Part shown: positions 41,580 through 49,596 of the stretch, one piece after another | How positions within the stretch are numbered: the first letter of the stretch is position 1 | Layout: each line of letters opens with the position of its first letter | Assembly: GCF_018332695.1 (NCBI RefSeq) | Contig: NZ_BOQN01000145.1 | Coordinates: forward strand, 1-64,000 | Direction: 5' to 3' | DNA from: Paractinoplanes toevensis | GTDB taxonomy: Bacteria; Actinomycetota; Actinomycetes; Mycobacteriales; Micromonosporaceae | DNA length: 64,000 bases | Translations under genes and position numbers: made by a program | Notes under the pieces: generated by a model | Databases searched by the model: none | Seen by the model: the letters and a program-made list of their open reading frames with translations, nothing else | Told to the model about the DNA's origin: nothing

Positions 41580-42710
41580 TCAGGCGGGCTGGCGGTTCAT
41601 GCGGACCAGCCAGGTGATGGCTGCGGCGCCTGTCGCGATCATCAGGAGGCCCATGATGATCGCGATGATGCTGGTCGTGCTCATGCCCCCGTCGGAAATG
41701 TCGGAAGAGTTGGCTGGAGTCAGGGCGGCGGGGTTGGTGGAGAAGGCCGGGTTGGGGGACTCGTAGGGGCTGGCCGAGGTCGACGCCGACGCCGAGGGAG
41801 AAGCCGGGGTTGTTGTTGCGGTGGCTGAGGGTGCCGGCTGGGTCGGGAGTGGGGCCGCGGTCGTGGGGGAGAGCGTCGGGGCGATGGCGGTGCAGTCGGC
41901 GGGGGCGCGCCAGGTTGCGATGTGGGTCGTGAAGCTGCTGTCTCGGATGGTCAGGGTGCTGCCCTTGGCCGGCTTCAGGGTGGTGGTTCCGCCGGGGGAC
42001 AGGCGGATCCGGCGCGAACCGGTCAGGAAGACGGCCGTGGTCGTGCCGGTGTTGGACAGCCTTGCCGTGAAGGTGCCGTCGCAGGCGTTGGTGATGGCGA
42101 CGGCCGGGCGGGCGGCGCAGGTGGTGGAGCCGCCGGTGTACCAGGCCAGCGGGCCCGCGGACCGGGACGACGCGCCCAGCTTGGCACTGCCGTAGAGGGC
42201 CTTCGGGCTGGTGGCCTCGGTCTGGACGGTGCCTCCGAAGAACGCCTCGACCTGGTTGTAGCAGGCGGGGACGCTGACCTTGAGGGTCACGCTGCGGTTC
42301 GTCGCGGTGATCGTGTCGCTGTCGCTGTCGTAGATGAACTGGCCGGATGCTGAGTTCGGGGCACCGGTCGTGTAGGAGGCCAGGGTGAACGTCTGGGTCT
42401 GGCCGGCGCAGAGCGGGCGGGTCGCGGTAATCGTCGTGGTGCCGGCCGCGCCGTTGAAACTGTGCCGGTAGGTGGCGGCGGCAACCGAGACACACGAGGT
42501 GGCGGCGGACACGGCGACCAGGCCGGCGACGGGGGCAGCGGCGGGAGCGCCCAAAACCGTGGCGGGTGCGGGGGCGGCCAGGATCGCGGCGGCGACGGCG
42601 GCCCGGACTGTGGCGGTGGCGGGGGCGGCGGCCAGACTCGCGGTGGGTGCGGCGACCAGGCCCAGTGTTGCGGTGGCCAGGCCGGACAGGACGAGCAGGA
42701 ACCGACGCAC
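41580..42710 (-). CDS. Secreted, membrane-anchored surface protein
   Basis: 376 residues. Signal peptide at the N-terminus (MRRFLLVLSGLATATLGLVA then Ala-rich cleavage region), an Ala/Val-rich low-complexity stretch to about 75, a Thr/Ser/Gly-rich beta domain with paired Cys (about 80-280), a Pro/Thr/Ser stalk (about 285-335), and a C-terminal helix (about 346-368, SIIAIIMGLLMIATGAAAI) followed by short basic WLVRMNRQPA. The layout is that of a stalked wall-spanning surface protein held in the membrane by its C-terminus. No LPXTG is seen. Function unknown. Confidence 0.78.
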   Translation of the reverse strand: MRRFLLVLSGLATATLGLVAAPTASLAAAPATATVRAAVAAAILAAPAPATVLGAPAAAPVAGLVAVSAATSCVSVAAATYRHSFNGAAGTTTITATRPLCAGQTQTFTLASYTTGAPNSASGQFIYDSDSDTITATNRSVTLKVSVPACYNQVEAFFGGTVQTEATSPKALYGSAKLGASSRSAGPLAWYTGGSTTCAARPAVAITNACDGTFTARLSNTGTTTAVFLTGSRRIRLSPGGTTTLKPAKGSTLTIRDSSFTTHIATWRAPADCTAIAPTLSPTTAAPLPTQPAPSATATTTPASPSASASTSASPYESPNPAFSTNPAALTPANSSDISDGGMSTTSIIAIIMGLLMIATGAAAITWLVRMNRQPA

Positions 42711-42990
42711 GGTTGCGCCCCCAAAGTTGGTCGCCTGGGGGCGGTCTCACCACTGACTCACCGGGCCGTGTAACGGTGACCGAATGGAGCTCGGCCCGGG
42801 TCTGCATCTCCCCGTCGGGGCGATTTGCCCTGACTGATCAAGGTTAAGGCGGACAAATGGTCATCGCCAATGGCCGAAACGGCCAGGTCATGGTGGCTCC
42901 GGACACGCGATCTCCGCCGCTGGCCCCGGACACGGCGATCTCCCGGGCCGCTGGCCCTCAGCGCGAACGGATGCAGGAGAACCGGAACCG

Positions 42991-43063
42991 GCGGTGATGC
43001 CCGGGCGCGGCGATGCCCCCGGGCGCGGCGATGCCCCGGACACGGCGATGCCCCGGACACGGC
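42991..43063. repeat. 16-18-bp tandem repeat downstream of lipA
   Basis: GATG recurs at 42996, 43012, 43030, 43047 and 43064 within units such as GCGGCGATGCCCCGGACA. The last unit supplies the left arm of the lipA terminator hairpin, so the array seems to have grown out from the terminator arm or the reverse. Confidence 0.7.
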
Positions 43064-43091
43064 GATGCCCCGGCCGGTGGGCCGGGGCATC
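43064..43091 (-). terminator. Terminator of lipA
   Basis: GATGCCCCGGCC (43064-43075), loop GGTG, GGCCGGGGCATC (43080-43091): a perfect 12-bp stem, 16 bases past the lipA stop. Confidence 0.75.
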
Positions 43092-43107
43092 GTGTAGGTA
43101 AGGGTGC

Positions 43108-44031
43108 TCAGCCGCGGGCTTCCAGCGCCTGGCGGTAGAGGCGCCCGGCGCGGTACGAGGAGCGGACCAGGGGGCCGCTCATCACGCCGGCGAAGCCGAT
43201 CTGCTCGGCCTCCTCGCGGAGCTCGACGAACTCCTCCGGCTTCACCCAGCGCTCAACCGGGTGGTGGCGCGGGGTCGGGCGGAGGTACTGCGTGATGGTG
43301 ATCAGCTCGCAGCCGGCGCCGTGCAGGTCGCGCAGGGCCTGGGAGATCTCCGCGCGCTCCTCGCCCATGCCGAGGATCAGGTTGCTCTTGGTGACCAGGC
43401 CGGCCGCTCGGGCCTGGGTGATCACGTCGAGGGAGCGCTCGTAGCGGAAGCCGGGGCGGATGCGCTTGAAGATGCGCGGGACGGTCTCGACGTTGTGGGC
43501 GAGCACCTCGGGTGCGGCGCCGAAGACCTCGGCCAGCTGGGTCGGGTCGGCGTTGAAGTCGGGGATCAGCAGTTCGACGCCGCAGCCGGGCTGGAGCTTG
43601 TGGATCTGGCGGACCGTCTCCGCGTAGAGCCAGGCGCCGCCGTCGGGCAGGTCGTCGCGGGCCACGCCGGTGACCGTCGCGTAGCGCAGGCCCATCGTGG
43701 CGACCGACTCGCCGACCCGGCGGGGCTCGTCGGCGTCGAACTCGGCCGGCTTACCGGTGTCGATCTGGCAGAAGTCGCAGCGGCGGGTGCACTGGTCGCC
43801 GCCGATCAGGAAGGTGGCCTCGCGGTCTTCCCAACACTCGTAGATGTTGGGGCAGCCTGCCTCCTGGCAGACCGTGTGCAGGCCTTCCTTCTGCACCAGG
43901 CCCCGCATCTGCGTGTATTCCGGGCCCATCTTGGCTTTGACCTTGATCCACGGAGGTTTCCGCTCGATGGGAGTTTCGGCGTTGCGCGCTTCGATGCGCA
44001 GCATGCGGCGGCCCTCGGGAGCAATAGTCAC
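43108..44031 (-). CDS. lipA: Lipoyl synthase
   Basis: Radical-SAM enzyme that inserts two sulfur atoms into octanoyl groups on lipoyl domains. Both iron-sulfur clusters are visible: the auxiliary cluster CQEAGCPNIYEC near residue 55 and the radical-SAM CTRRCDFC near residue 81; the C-terminal RSSYRAG serine is also intact. Length 307, normal. GTG start at 44031. It works after LipB (47051-47695), and its substrates here include SucB (two lipoyl domains) and the glycine cleavage H protein not in this window. It is divergent from the T-box/AspRS unit and ends in a strong hairpin. Confidence 0.97.
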   Translation of the reverse strand: MTIAPEGRRMLRIEARNAETPIERKPPWIKVKAKMGPEYTQMRGLVQKEGLHTVCQEAGCPNIYECWEDREATFLIGGDQCTRRCDFCQIDTGKPAEFDADEPRRVGESVATMGLRYATVTGVARDDLPDGGAWLYAETVRQIHKLQPGCGVELLIPDFNADPTQLAEVFGAAPEVLAHNVETVPRIFKRIRPGFRYERSLDVITQARAAGLVTKSNLILGMGEERAEISQALRDLHGAGCELITITQYLRPTPRHHPVERWVKPEEFVELREEAEQIGFAGVMSGPLVRSSYRAGRLYRQALEARG

Positions 44032-44099
44032 AGCCCCGAGATTACGCCTGAATAGGCCTCCGCCTAGACAGGGGCGACGAGGCTCACGTGGCAGTTGGT

Positions 44100-44113
44100 G
44101 TGACCGCGGTCAC
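44100..44113. promoter_or_regulatory. GTGACCGCGGTCAC palindrome
   Basis: A perfect 14-bp palindrome in the divergent gap between lipA and the T-box leader, next to an AT-rich GTTAATTAGC (44123-44132). A plausible operator for one or both directions. Confidence 0.4.
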
Positions 44114-44182
44114 GAGTCCCGGGTTAATTAGCTTTCTCCCAGGAGACACGTGCTGTTAACGTCCGGCGACGGCAGTGACGGA

Positions 44183-44384
44183 ACCGAGTAACGCCCCGAA
44201 CCGCCGGCCGAGAGAGCCACCGCCCGCTGTGAAGGTGGCCCGTGCGCCGGGGCGTGAAGACACTCCCGAGCCGAGCACGACAAGAGGTGCTTCCCGCGAA
44301 GCACGAAGGTGTGGTGGCACCGCGAGGATCCCGCTCGCCCACACCTCCCTGGGGCCGCGTTGCAGACCCAGAGGAGGAAAAGCC
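44183..44384 (+). promoter_or_regulatory. Translational T-box riboswitch, aspartate specifier (GAC)
   Basis: Leader of the AspRS gene with all T-box parts. Stem I: GAG (44186-44188) pairs with CTC (44263-44265) and ACGCCCCG (44191-44198) pairs with CGGGGCGT (44248-44255). The internal specifier loop reads GAA then GAC (44259-44261), an Asp codon. Stem III: GTGCTTC/GAAGCAC (44287-44304). T-box: TGGCACCGCG from 44315; its UGGC would pair with a GCCA tRNA end, as in tRNA-Asp. Stem AGGTGTGG (44307-44314)/CCACACCT (44339-44346) brackets it. The same CACCTCC could instead cover the ribosome site GAGGAGG (44371-44377), so uncharged tRNA-Asp should free translation. Confidence 0.82.
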
Positions 44385-45641
44385 ATGCAACGCATCCTCT
44401 CCACCCAACTGGCCCAGCACGTCGGAAAGACCGTGACGGTCGCCGGCTGGGTCCATCGCCTCCGGCTGCTCAAGTCGGTGGCCTTCCTGATCGTCCGCGA
44501 CGCCGAGGGATTGAGCCAGGTCGTCGTCAAGGAAGCGAAAATGCTGGGGACGCTCACCGAGGAGAGCGTCGTCGAGGTGAGCGCCACGGTCACCCGCAAC
44601 GAGCAGGCACCGGGCGGGGTCGAGCTGACCGGACCGAGCATCCGGGTGCTCTCCGCGGTGGACGTACCGCTGCCGTTCGAACTGCATCGGCCCGCGCTGA
44701 GCGCGAGCCTGCCCACCCAGCTGGACCACGCGGCCTTGGCGTTGCGTCACCCGGTGCGACGCGCCGCACTCAAGGTCGCGGCCGCGGCAACAGCAGGCTT
44801 CCGTACGGCGTTGAGCGGGCAACGCTTCGTCGAGATCCAGACGCCGAAGATCGTCGGATCGTCCACCGAATCGGGCGCCGACGTTTTCGGTATCGACTAC
44901 TTCGGACGCCCCGCCTACCTGGCGCAGTCGCCGCAGTTCTACAAGCAGTTGATGGTCGGGGTGTTCGAGCGGGTCTTCGAAGTGGGCCCGGTGTTCCGCG
45001 CCGAGCCCAGCGACACCGCCCGCCACCTGGCCCAGTACACGTCGCTGGACGCCGAGATGGGTTTCGTCGCCGACCACCGCGACGTGATGGCCGCCCTGAC
45101 CCGCACGCTGAGCGTGATGATGGCGACCGTCGCGGCCCGCACCAGGGTGACCACCCCGAAGGTGCTGCCGGAGATCCCGGCGGTGTCGTTCACCGAGGCG
45201 CTGCGGATCGCCGGGGCGGCCGAGGGCGAGGAGGACCTGGCCCCGGCGCACGAGCGGGCGCTGGGCGAGTGGGCGCTGCGCGAGCACGACTCCGAATTTC
45301 TGTACGTGACCGGCTACCCGATGCGCAAGCGTCCGTTCTACACGCACCCGGACCCGGCTTCCCCGGCGTACTCAAACGGCTTTGACCTGCTTTTCCGGGG
45401 TTTGGAGATCGTGACCGGTGGTCAGCGGCTGCACCGGTACGACGACTACGTCGCGGCCCTGGCCGCGGCCGGCGAACCACTGGAGCCCTACCGCGGTTAT
45501 CTGGACGGGTTCCGGTACGGGATGCCGCCGCACGGTGGGTGGGCGATCGGGCTGGAACGGTTCGTGGCCCGTCTGCTCGGCATCGCCAACGTGCGGGAGG
45601 CGACCGCGTTCCCGCGCGACCTGCACCGCGTCACGCCTTAA
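44385..45641 (+). CDS. Archaeal-type aspartyl-tRNA synthetase (Asp--tRNA(Asn) ligase type)
   Basis: Class IIb aminoacyl-tRNA synthetase of 418 residues. N-terminal OB anticodon-binding domain (about 1-100, GKTVTVAGWVHRLRLLKSVA) and a catalytic core with FVEIQTPKIVGSSTESGADV, YLAQSPQFYKQLMVGV, motif 2 VFEVGPVFRAEPSDTARH, and motif 3 GGWAIGLERFVARLL. It is the short archaeal/eukaryotic AspRS form lacking the bacterial GAD insertion, and the family often charges both tRNA-Asp and tRNA-Asn. A separate bacterial AspRS is expected elsewhere. The ATG at 44385 has GAGGAGGAAA just upstream. The leader is a T-box with an Asp codon specifier, which agrees with Asp specificity. It could be a reserve or self-resistance isoform; that is inference. 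Confidence 0.92.
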   Translation: MQRILSTQLAQHVGKTVTVAGWVHRLRLLKSVAFLIVRDAEGLSQVVVKEAKMLGTLTEESVVEVSATVTRNEQAPGGVELTGPSIRVLSAVDVPLPFELHRPALSASLPTQLDHAALALRHPVRRAALKVAAAATAGFRTALSGQRFVEIQTPKIVGSSTESGADVFGIDYFGRPAYLAQSPQFYKQLMVGVFERVFEVGPVFRAEPSDTARHLAQYTSLDAEMGFVADHRDVMAALTRTLSVMMATVAARTRVTTPKVLPEIPAVSFTEALRIAGAAEGEEDLAPAHERALGEWALREHDSEFLYVTGYPMRKRPFYTHPDPASPAYSNGFDLLFRGLEIVTGGQRLHRYDDYVAALAAAGEPLEPYRGYLDGFRYGMPPHGGWAIGLERFVARLLGIANVREATAFPRDLHRVTP

Positions 45642-45658
45642 CCGCAGTTTGACGCGGG

Positions 45659-46897
45659 ATGGGATCGACTGACGGCGTGCTCATCGATCTCGATGCGATG
45701 CCGGCCCCGGCCCGTCCGCGACCGTGGCCGGTCCGACGGCTGCTGAAGCCCGCGGCGCTGGCGGCGCTGCTCCTGCTGGTCATCGGCGGAGCGGCGTCGC
45801 CGGCTCAGGCCCGGGTGATCGACAAGGTCGCCGACACCGGCGGCACGTCCGTCTCGACCCAGTTGCTCACGCCGGCCGCCCTCTACACGGCTCATCTGCG
45901 GGGCGGGGTGGACAGGAGTGTCGTCGAGGCCGTCCCGCTGGTCCCGGGCGGTCCCCGGTGGCAGGTGGCGATCACCGCGGACCAGCCCGGCCTGTCGATG
46001 AACGACGACGGGACGACGCTGATGGTGCGGCCGGGGCAGCAGGGGCCGATCACGTTCCTGGACGCGCGGACCGGGAAGGTGCGCTGGCGGATCGGGGACT
46101 TCGCGGCGGCGCATCTGCTCGGCGACCGGGTCGTCTACTGGGAGCCGGCCATCTCCGACGGGCCCGCCGCGGCCCTGGAACGGGTGCGGATGGCCGACGT
46201 CACCACCGGCCGGACGATCTGGGAGCGGTCCGGGCAGCCGATGGCTCTGGACGTGGACCGGCAGCGGCGGACGGTGCTGGCCGTCGACCAGGACGGGATC
46301 GCGGCGGTCTACGCCGCGGCCGACGGTCACGTCCTGGCGTCCGGCCGGGACCTGGGAGTCGATCCCTTCGAGTGGATGGTCCTGGAGGACCAGGGCATCA
46401 GCACCACCGAGATCATCGGGGACAACGTCTATGTGCACTCGGAGACGTTCGTGGCGGCGTTCCGGCTGCGGGACCTGAAGCCGCTGTGGCGCACTCCGGT
46501 CGCCGATCCCCAGGTGCTGGGTGGCTGCGGCGCTCTGGCCTGCGTCATCGGGCCGCGCGGGCTGACCGTGCTCGACCCGGCGACCGGCCGGATCCGCTGG
46601 AGCAGCCCGCGCTGGCGGTCGATCACATCGGAGGGTCTCGCGGTGGCGGGTGACTTCACCGCCGTACGGCTCGATCCGGCGACCGGGCAGGTCGTCACGG
46701 TGCTCGGCCGCGGCGAGGTGATCGGTGACCTGCTGATGCGGTACGACCGGGACCGCACCTGGGTGACCCGCCTGGCCGACGGGGAGATCATCGGCGTGCT
46801 GCCGCTGATCGGCCCGGCGGCGTGCGAGAGAGCCGGTCCCTACCTGGCCTGCGCGACGGCCGGCCAGACGGTGACGGTGTGGAACGTCAGACGATGA
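45659..46897 (+). CDS. Membrane-anchored PQQ-like beta-propeller protein
   Basis: 412 residues. Short cytoplasmic N-terminus, one membrane helix at about 32-52 (AALAALLLLVIGGAASPAQA), then an extracytoplasmic propeller with PQQ-like repeats: ITFLDARTGKVRWRIGD, MADVTTGRTIWERS, LTVLDPATGRIRWSS. No PQQ-binding enzyme residues are recognised, so it is likely a scaffold of the BamB-like kind. It begins 17 bases after the AspRS stop and may share its transcript. GTG at 45677 is an alternative start. Function unknown. Confidence 0.78.
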   Translation: MGSTDGVLIDLDAMPAPARPRPWPVRRLLKPAALAALLLLVIGGAASPAQARVIDKVADTGGTSVSTQLLTPAALYTAHLRGGVDRSVVEAVPLVPGGPRWQVAITADQPGLSMNDDGTTLMVRPGQQGPITFLDARTGKVRWRIGDFAAAHLLGDRVVYWEPAISDGPAAALERVRMADVTTGRTIWERSGQPMALDVDRQRRTVLAVDQDGIAAVYAAADGHVLASGRDLGVDPFEWMVLEDQGISTTEIIGDNVYVHSETFVAAFRLRDLKPLWRTPVADPQVLGGCGALACVIGPRGLTVLDPATGRIRWSSPRWRSITSEGLAVAGDFTAVRLDPATGQVVTVLGRGEVIGDLLMRYDRDRTWVTRLADGEIIGVLPLIGPAACERAGPYLACATAGQTVTVWNVRR

Positions 46898-47051
46898 CCG
46901 CGATGGTCACCGCCGCGACGATGGCCAGCGGGATGACCGTCATGCAGAGGAAGATGGTCCAGGCGATGGGATGGCCGAAGTTGAGCGCCACCCCGCCGCC
47001 CTTCTTGGGCACGAACACCCGCTTGTCGCGCGGATCGCGGTAGAGAGCCAT
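46887..47051 (-). CDS. DUF5808 small membrane protein
   Basis: 54 residues: RDPRDKRVFVPKKGGGVALN followed by FGHP and one hydrophobic helix to the C-terminus. The DPR-x-FVPK-x-GG-x4-NFGHP pattern is typical of DUF5808. The ATG overlaps the stop of lipB in TGATG, so it is translationally coupled to lipB. The 3' end overlaps the propeller gene by 11 bases antisense. Function unknown; coupling to lipB might mean only shared expression. Confidence 0.72.
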   Translation of the reverse strand: MALYRDPRDKRVFVPKKGGGVALNFGHPIAWTIFLCMTVIPLAIVAAVTIAVIV

Positions 47052-47695
47052 CAGAGCAGCGTGGTCAGGTGCTTCTCGAGCACCGGCAGGACCTCGGCGA
47101 CGGTGACCTCGCGACCCAGCTCGGCGCTGAGCGAGGTGACGCCCGCGTCGCGGATGCCGCAGGGGACGAACCGGTCGTACGCCGTCAGGTCGCAGTCGCA
47201 GTTCAGCGCGAAGCCGTGCTGGGTGACGCCGCGGGCGACCCGGATGCCGATCGCGGCGATCTTGCGGTCGGGACCGCGCTCGTCGGCCAGTACCCAAGCG
47301 CCGCTGCGGCCCGCGATCTCCGACCGGGCAGCGGTGACGCCGAACTCGGCGCACACGTCGATCAGCATCTGCTCGGTGCGCCGCACGTAGGCGACCACGT
47401 CGATCGGGTCGGGCAGGCGCAGGATCGGGTAACCGACCAGCTGGCCCGGCCCGTGCCAGGTGATCTTGCCGCCCCGGTCGACGTCGACGACCGGGGTGCC
47501 GTCGATCGGGCGGTCGGCCGGCTCGGTGCGCTTGCCGGCGGTGAAGACGCTGGGGTGCTCCAGCAGCAGAACGGTGTCGGGCTGGTCGCCCGCCACCACG
47601 GCGTCGTGCAGGCGGCGCTGCTCGTCCCAGGCCTCGCGGTAGTCGACCAGGCCGGGACGCAGCACGGTGAGCGTGGAGGTTGTCACGCGTCCCAC
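47051..47695 (-). CDS. lipB: Octanoyltransferase
   Basis: Transfers octanoate from acyl carrier protein to lipoyl domains, the step before LipA; cytoplasmic. Motifs: HPSVFTAGKRTEPADRP, the GGKITWHGPGQLVGYPI substrate loop, catalytic Lys in RKIAAIGIRVARG near residue 143, and catalytic Cys in DRFVPCGI near 180. Length 214, normal. GTG start at 47695 has GGAG 5-6 bases upstream; a GTG three codons later is possible. It lies about 3 kb from lipA, with the AspRS and propeller genes between, and shares an operon with the small DUF5808 gene. Confidence 0.95.
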   Translation of the reverse strand: MGRVTTSTLTVLRPGLVDYREAWDEQRRLHDAVVAGDQPDTVLLLEHPSVFTAGKRTEPADRPIDGTPVVDVDRGGKITWHGPGQLVGYPILRLPDPIDVVAYVRRTEQMLIDVCAEFGVTAARSEIAGRSGAWVLADERGPDRKIAAIGIRVARGVTQHGFALNCDCDLTAYDRFVPCGIRDAGVTSLSAELGREVTVAEVLPVLEKHLTTLL

Positions 47696-47708
47696 CCTAA
47701 CTCCGTCC

Positions 47709-49577
47709 TTACCGGTCGACCGGATCCGTCCCGGGCCTGATGCGCCACACCAGCACGTCGTCCACCCGCTCGGGCTCGCCGAGCAGGTCGGTCGCGACGA
47801 TCTCCAGGGCCGCGCGGTACAGCGGACCGGTCGGACCGGTGACGGTCGGCGGCAGGAAGAGCGCGTCGATGCCCCAGTACTGCAGGTCGGCGCGGGCGTA
47901 GGCGCGGTCGGTGTTGGTCACCTGGGTGACGTGGCCGTAGAGGGCGGCCCGCAGGAACAGCCAGTCGGTGCGGCGCGGCACGGCACTGATCCGGCCCTTG
48001 CCCTCGGCCCCGTCGATGTCCGGGCCGAGGAAATAGCCGTCCGGGATCAGGAACTGCCGGCCACCCCGGGCCATCGTGTACGCCTGCCAGCGCTGCCCGT
48101 CGGCGGCCACGTTGATCGCGAACGGCAGGGCCGACAGAGTGCCGCCCTCGGGCACGTAGGTCTTCCAGGTGCCGTTCGCGATGAACGCCGGCTCGGGCGC
48201 CCGCGGGCCGTAGAGCAGGGGCAGCGGGAAGATCGGGACCAGCGCGAAGGCGAATGCCGCCGCGAACGCGGTCTGCGCCGGATGCGGCACCGAGGTGCGG
48301 TCCAGCAGGGTGTCGGCGGTCAGCGCCAGCACGATCCCGATCACCCCGACCAGCACCAGCGCGAACCGCAACGGCAGGGCCGAGTCGAACAACGGCAAGG
48401 ACTGGATCAACGCGTACGGCAGGGGGATGTCGGTCTCGTTGCCGAGGAAGTTCAGGCGCGGGCCGAGCGACAGCAGCAGGAAGACCACGCCGACCACGGT
48501 CACCGCGCCCACGGTGACCCGGCGGCCGCCCTCGGCCCGCCGCCACAGCATGATCAGCGACGCGATGACCAGGATCATCAGCGGCAGACCGAAGAACGAC
48601 GTCGCCTCGGTCGGGTTGGGTGCGAGGTCGCTGCCGAGGCCCGCCTTGGCCGCCAGGCTGCGCTCCGAGAACGAGAAGTACGACCCCAGGTCCTCGGCGT
48701 AGTGGCGCTGGTTGAAGCCGGTGCCCTTGAACGTCTGCGGGCCGGCGAAGTGCATGTGCAGCGGGTACGCCAGGATCGCGCCGGCCACCACCGCGGTCAC
48801 CCCGAGCGCGGCCAGCACGGTGGGCAGCGCGGCCCGCGCCTCCGGCCAGGTGGTGCGGGACAGCGACCAGGTGATCAGGAAGACGCCGCCGGCCAGCGCG
48901 GTGAAGAACAGGCCCTCAGCGGCGAGCGTGAAGAAGGCGCCCAGCAGCACGCCCAGGACCAGGCCGTTGCGCAGCCAGCGGCCCTTCTCGCGCAGTTTCA
49001 GCAGCCACCACAGCACCACCGGGGCGATCCAGCCGGACGTCCAGTTCAGGTGGCCGTTGGCGTGCGAGACGAAACCGGGGGCGAAGCCGCAGAACAGCCC
49101 GGCGACCGCGGCCGACACCCGGCTGCGGACCAGCCAGCGGTTGAGGAACAGGTACCACACGAAGGCGGACCCGGCCAGGTTGAGCGTCAGGATCGTCACG
49201 AACGTGACCTGCGGGCCGGCCAGCACGGTCAGCGGAGCGAACAGGATCGCGTACACCGTGATCGAGGTGTTCGCCGCCAGGTTGACCCCGAGCGGCGTGT
49301 TCATCAGCGTGGTGAAGAACGGGTCGCCGCCGTCCCGCAGCAGGTGCACGCCGTAGGACAGCACCCACTCGAAGAACGCCTGGTCGCCCACGTTGACGGC
49401 GATCACGTTGTCGTACGGCTGCTGCCACAGGCCGTGGGTCACGTAGACCGCCATCGCCAGCGCGGCCACCGCGACGAACACGTGGAAACGCAACCGCCGC
49501 ACCACCGTCCGCGCGGCAAACGGCGGCGGGGTGGGCTGTTCTTCTTCGGACGCGGAGGTGGGAGCTGCGACGGACAT
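47709..49577 (-). CDS. Large polytopic membrane protein (GT-C-like)
   Basis: 622 residues with about twelve membrane helices in the first 480 and a soluble C-terminal domain (about 500-622, with GGRQFLIPDGYFLGPDIDG). The first outer loop (DNVIAVNVGDQAFFEWVLSY) has an acidic residue after helix 1 as in GT-C glycosyltransferases; I cannot name a subfamily. The ATG at 49577 (MSVAAPTSASEEEQ) is preferred because a start at 49643 would overlap the epimerase. It lies 13 bases upstream of lipB and 19 downstream of the epimerase, all on the minus strand, so it could be in one operon with them. Role unknown. Confidence 0.72.
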   Translation of the reverse strand: MSVAAPTSASEEEQPTPPPFAARTVVRRLRFHVFVAVAALAMAVYVTHGLWQQPYDNVIAVNVGDQAFFEWVLSYGVHLLRDGGDPFFTTLMNTPLGVNLAANTSITVYAILFAPLTVLAGPQVTFVTILTLNLAGSAFVWYLFLNRWLVRSRVSAAVAGLFCGFAPGFVSHANGHLNWTSGWIAPVVLWWLLKLREKGRWLRNGLVLGVLLGAFFTLAAEGLFFTALAGGVFLITWSLSRTTWPEARAALPTVLAALGVTAVVAGAILAYPLHMHFAGPQTFKGTGFNQRHYAEDLGSYFSFSERSLAAKAGLGSDLAPNPTEATSFFGLPLMILVIASLIMLWRRAEGGRRVTVGAVTVVGVVFLLLSLGPRLNFLGNETDIPLPYALIQSLPLFDSALPLRFALVLVGVIGIVLALTADTLLDRTSVPHPAQTAFAAAFAFALVPIFPLPLLYGPRAPEPAFIANGTWKTYVPEGGTLSALPFAINVAADGQRWQAYTMARGGRQFLIPDGYFLGPDIDGAEGKGRISAVPRRTDWLFLRAALYGHVTQVTNTDRAYARADLQYWGIDALFLPPTVTGPTGPLYRAALEIVATDLLGEPERVDDVLVWRIRPGTDPVDR

Positions 49578-49596
49578 CACGCGCAGGTTAGCAAGC

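Larger units (their letters stand above)
42711..43107. other. 397-bp non-coding stretch between the surface protein and lipA
   Basis: No gene. Holds the promoter region of the surface protein (right after 42710), GGACACG-type imperfect repeats (about 42898-42960), a GATGCCCC tandem repeat (42991-43063) and the lipA terminator (43064-43091). Confidence 0.55.

Noticed and set aside
41302..42807. Minus-strand frame of 501 codons with PPRSPG repeats
   Set aside because: Overlaps the surface-protein gene in another frame and the 18-bp array; the surface protein has a signal peptide and anchor, this has nothing.
42991..43063. CRISPR array
   Set aside because: Units are 16-18 bp with no unique spacers and no cas genes; it is a plain tandem repeat.
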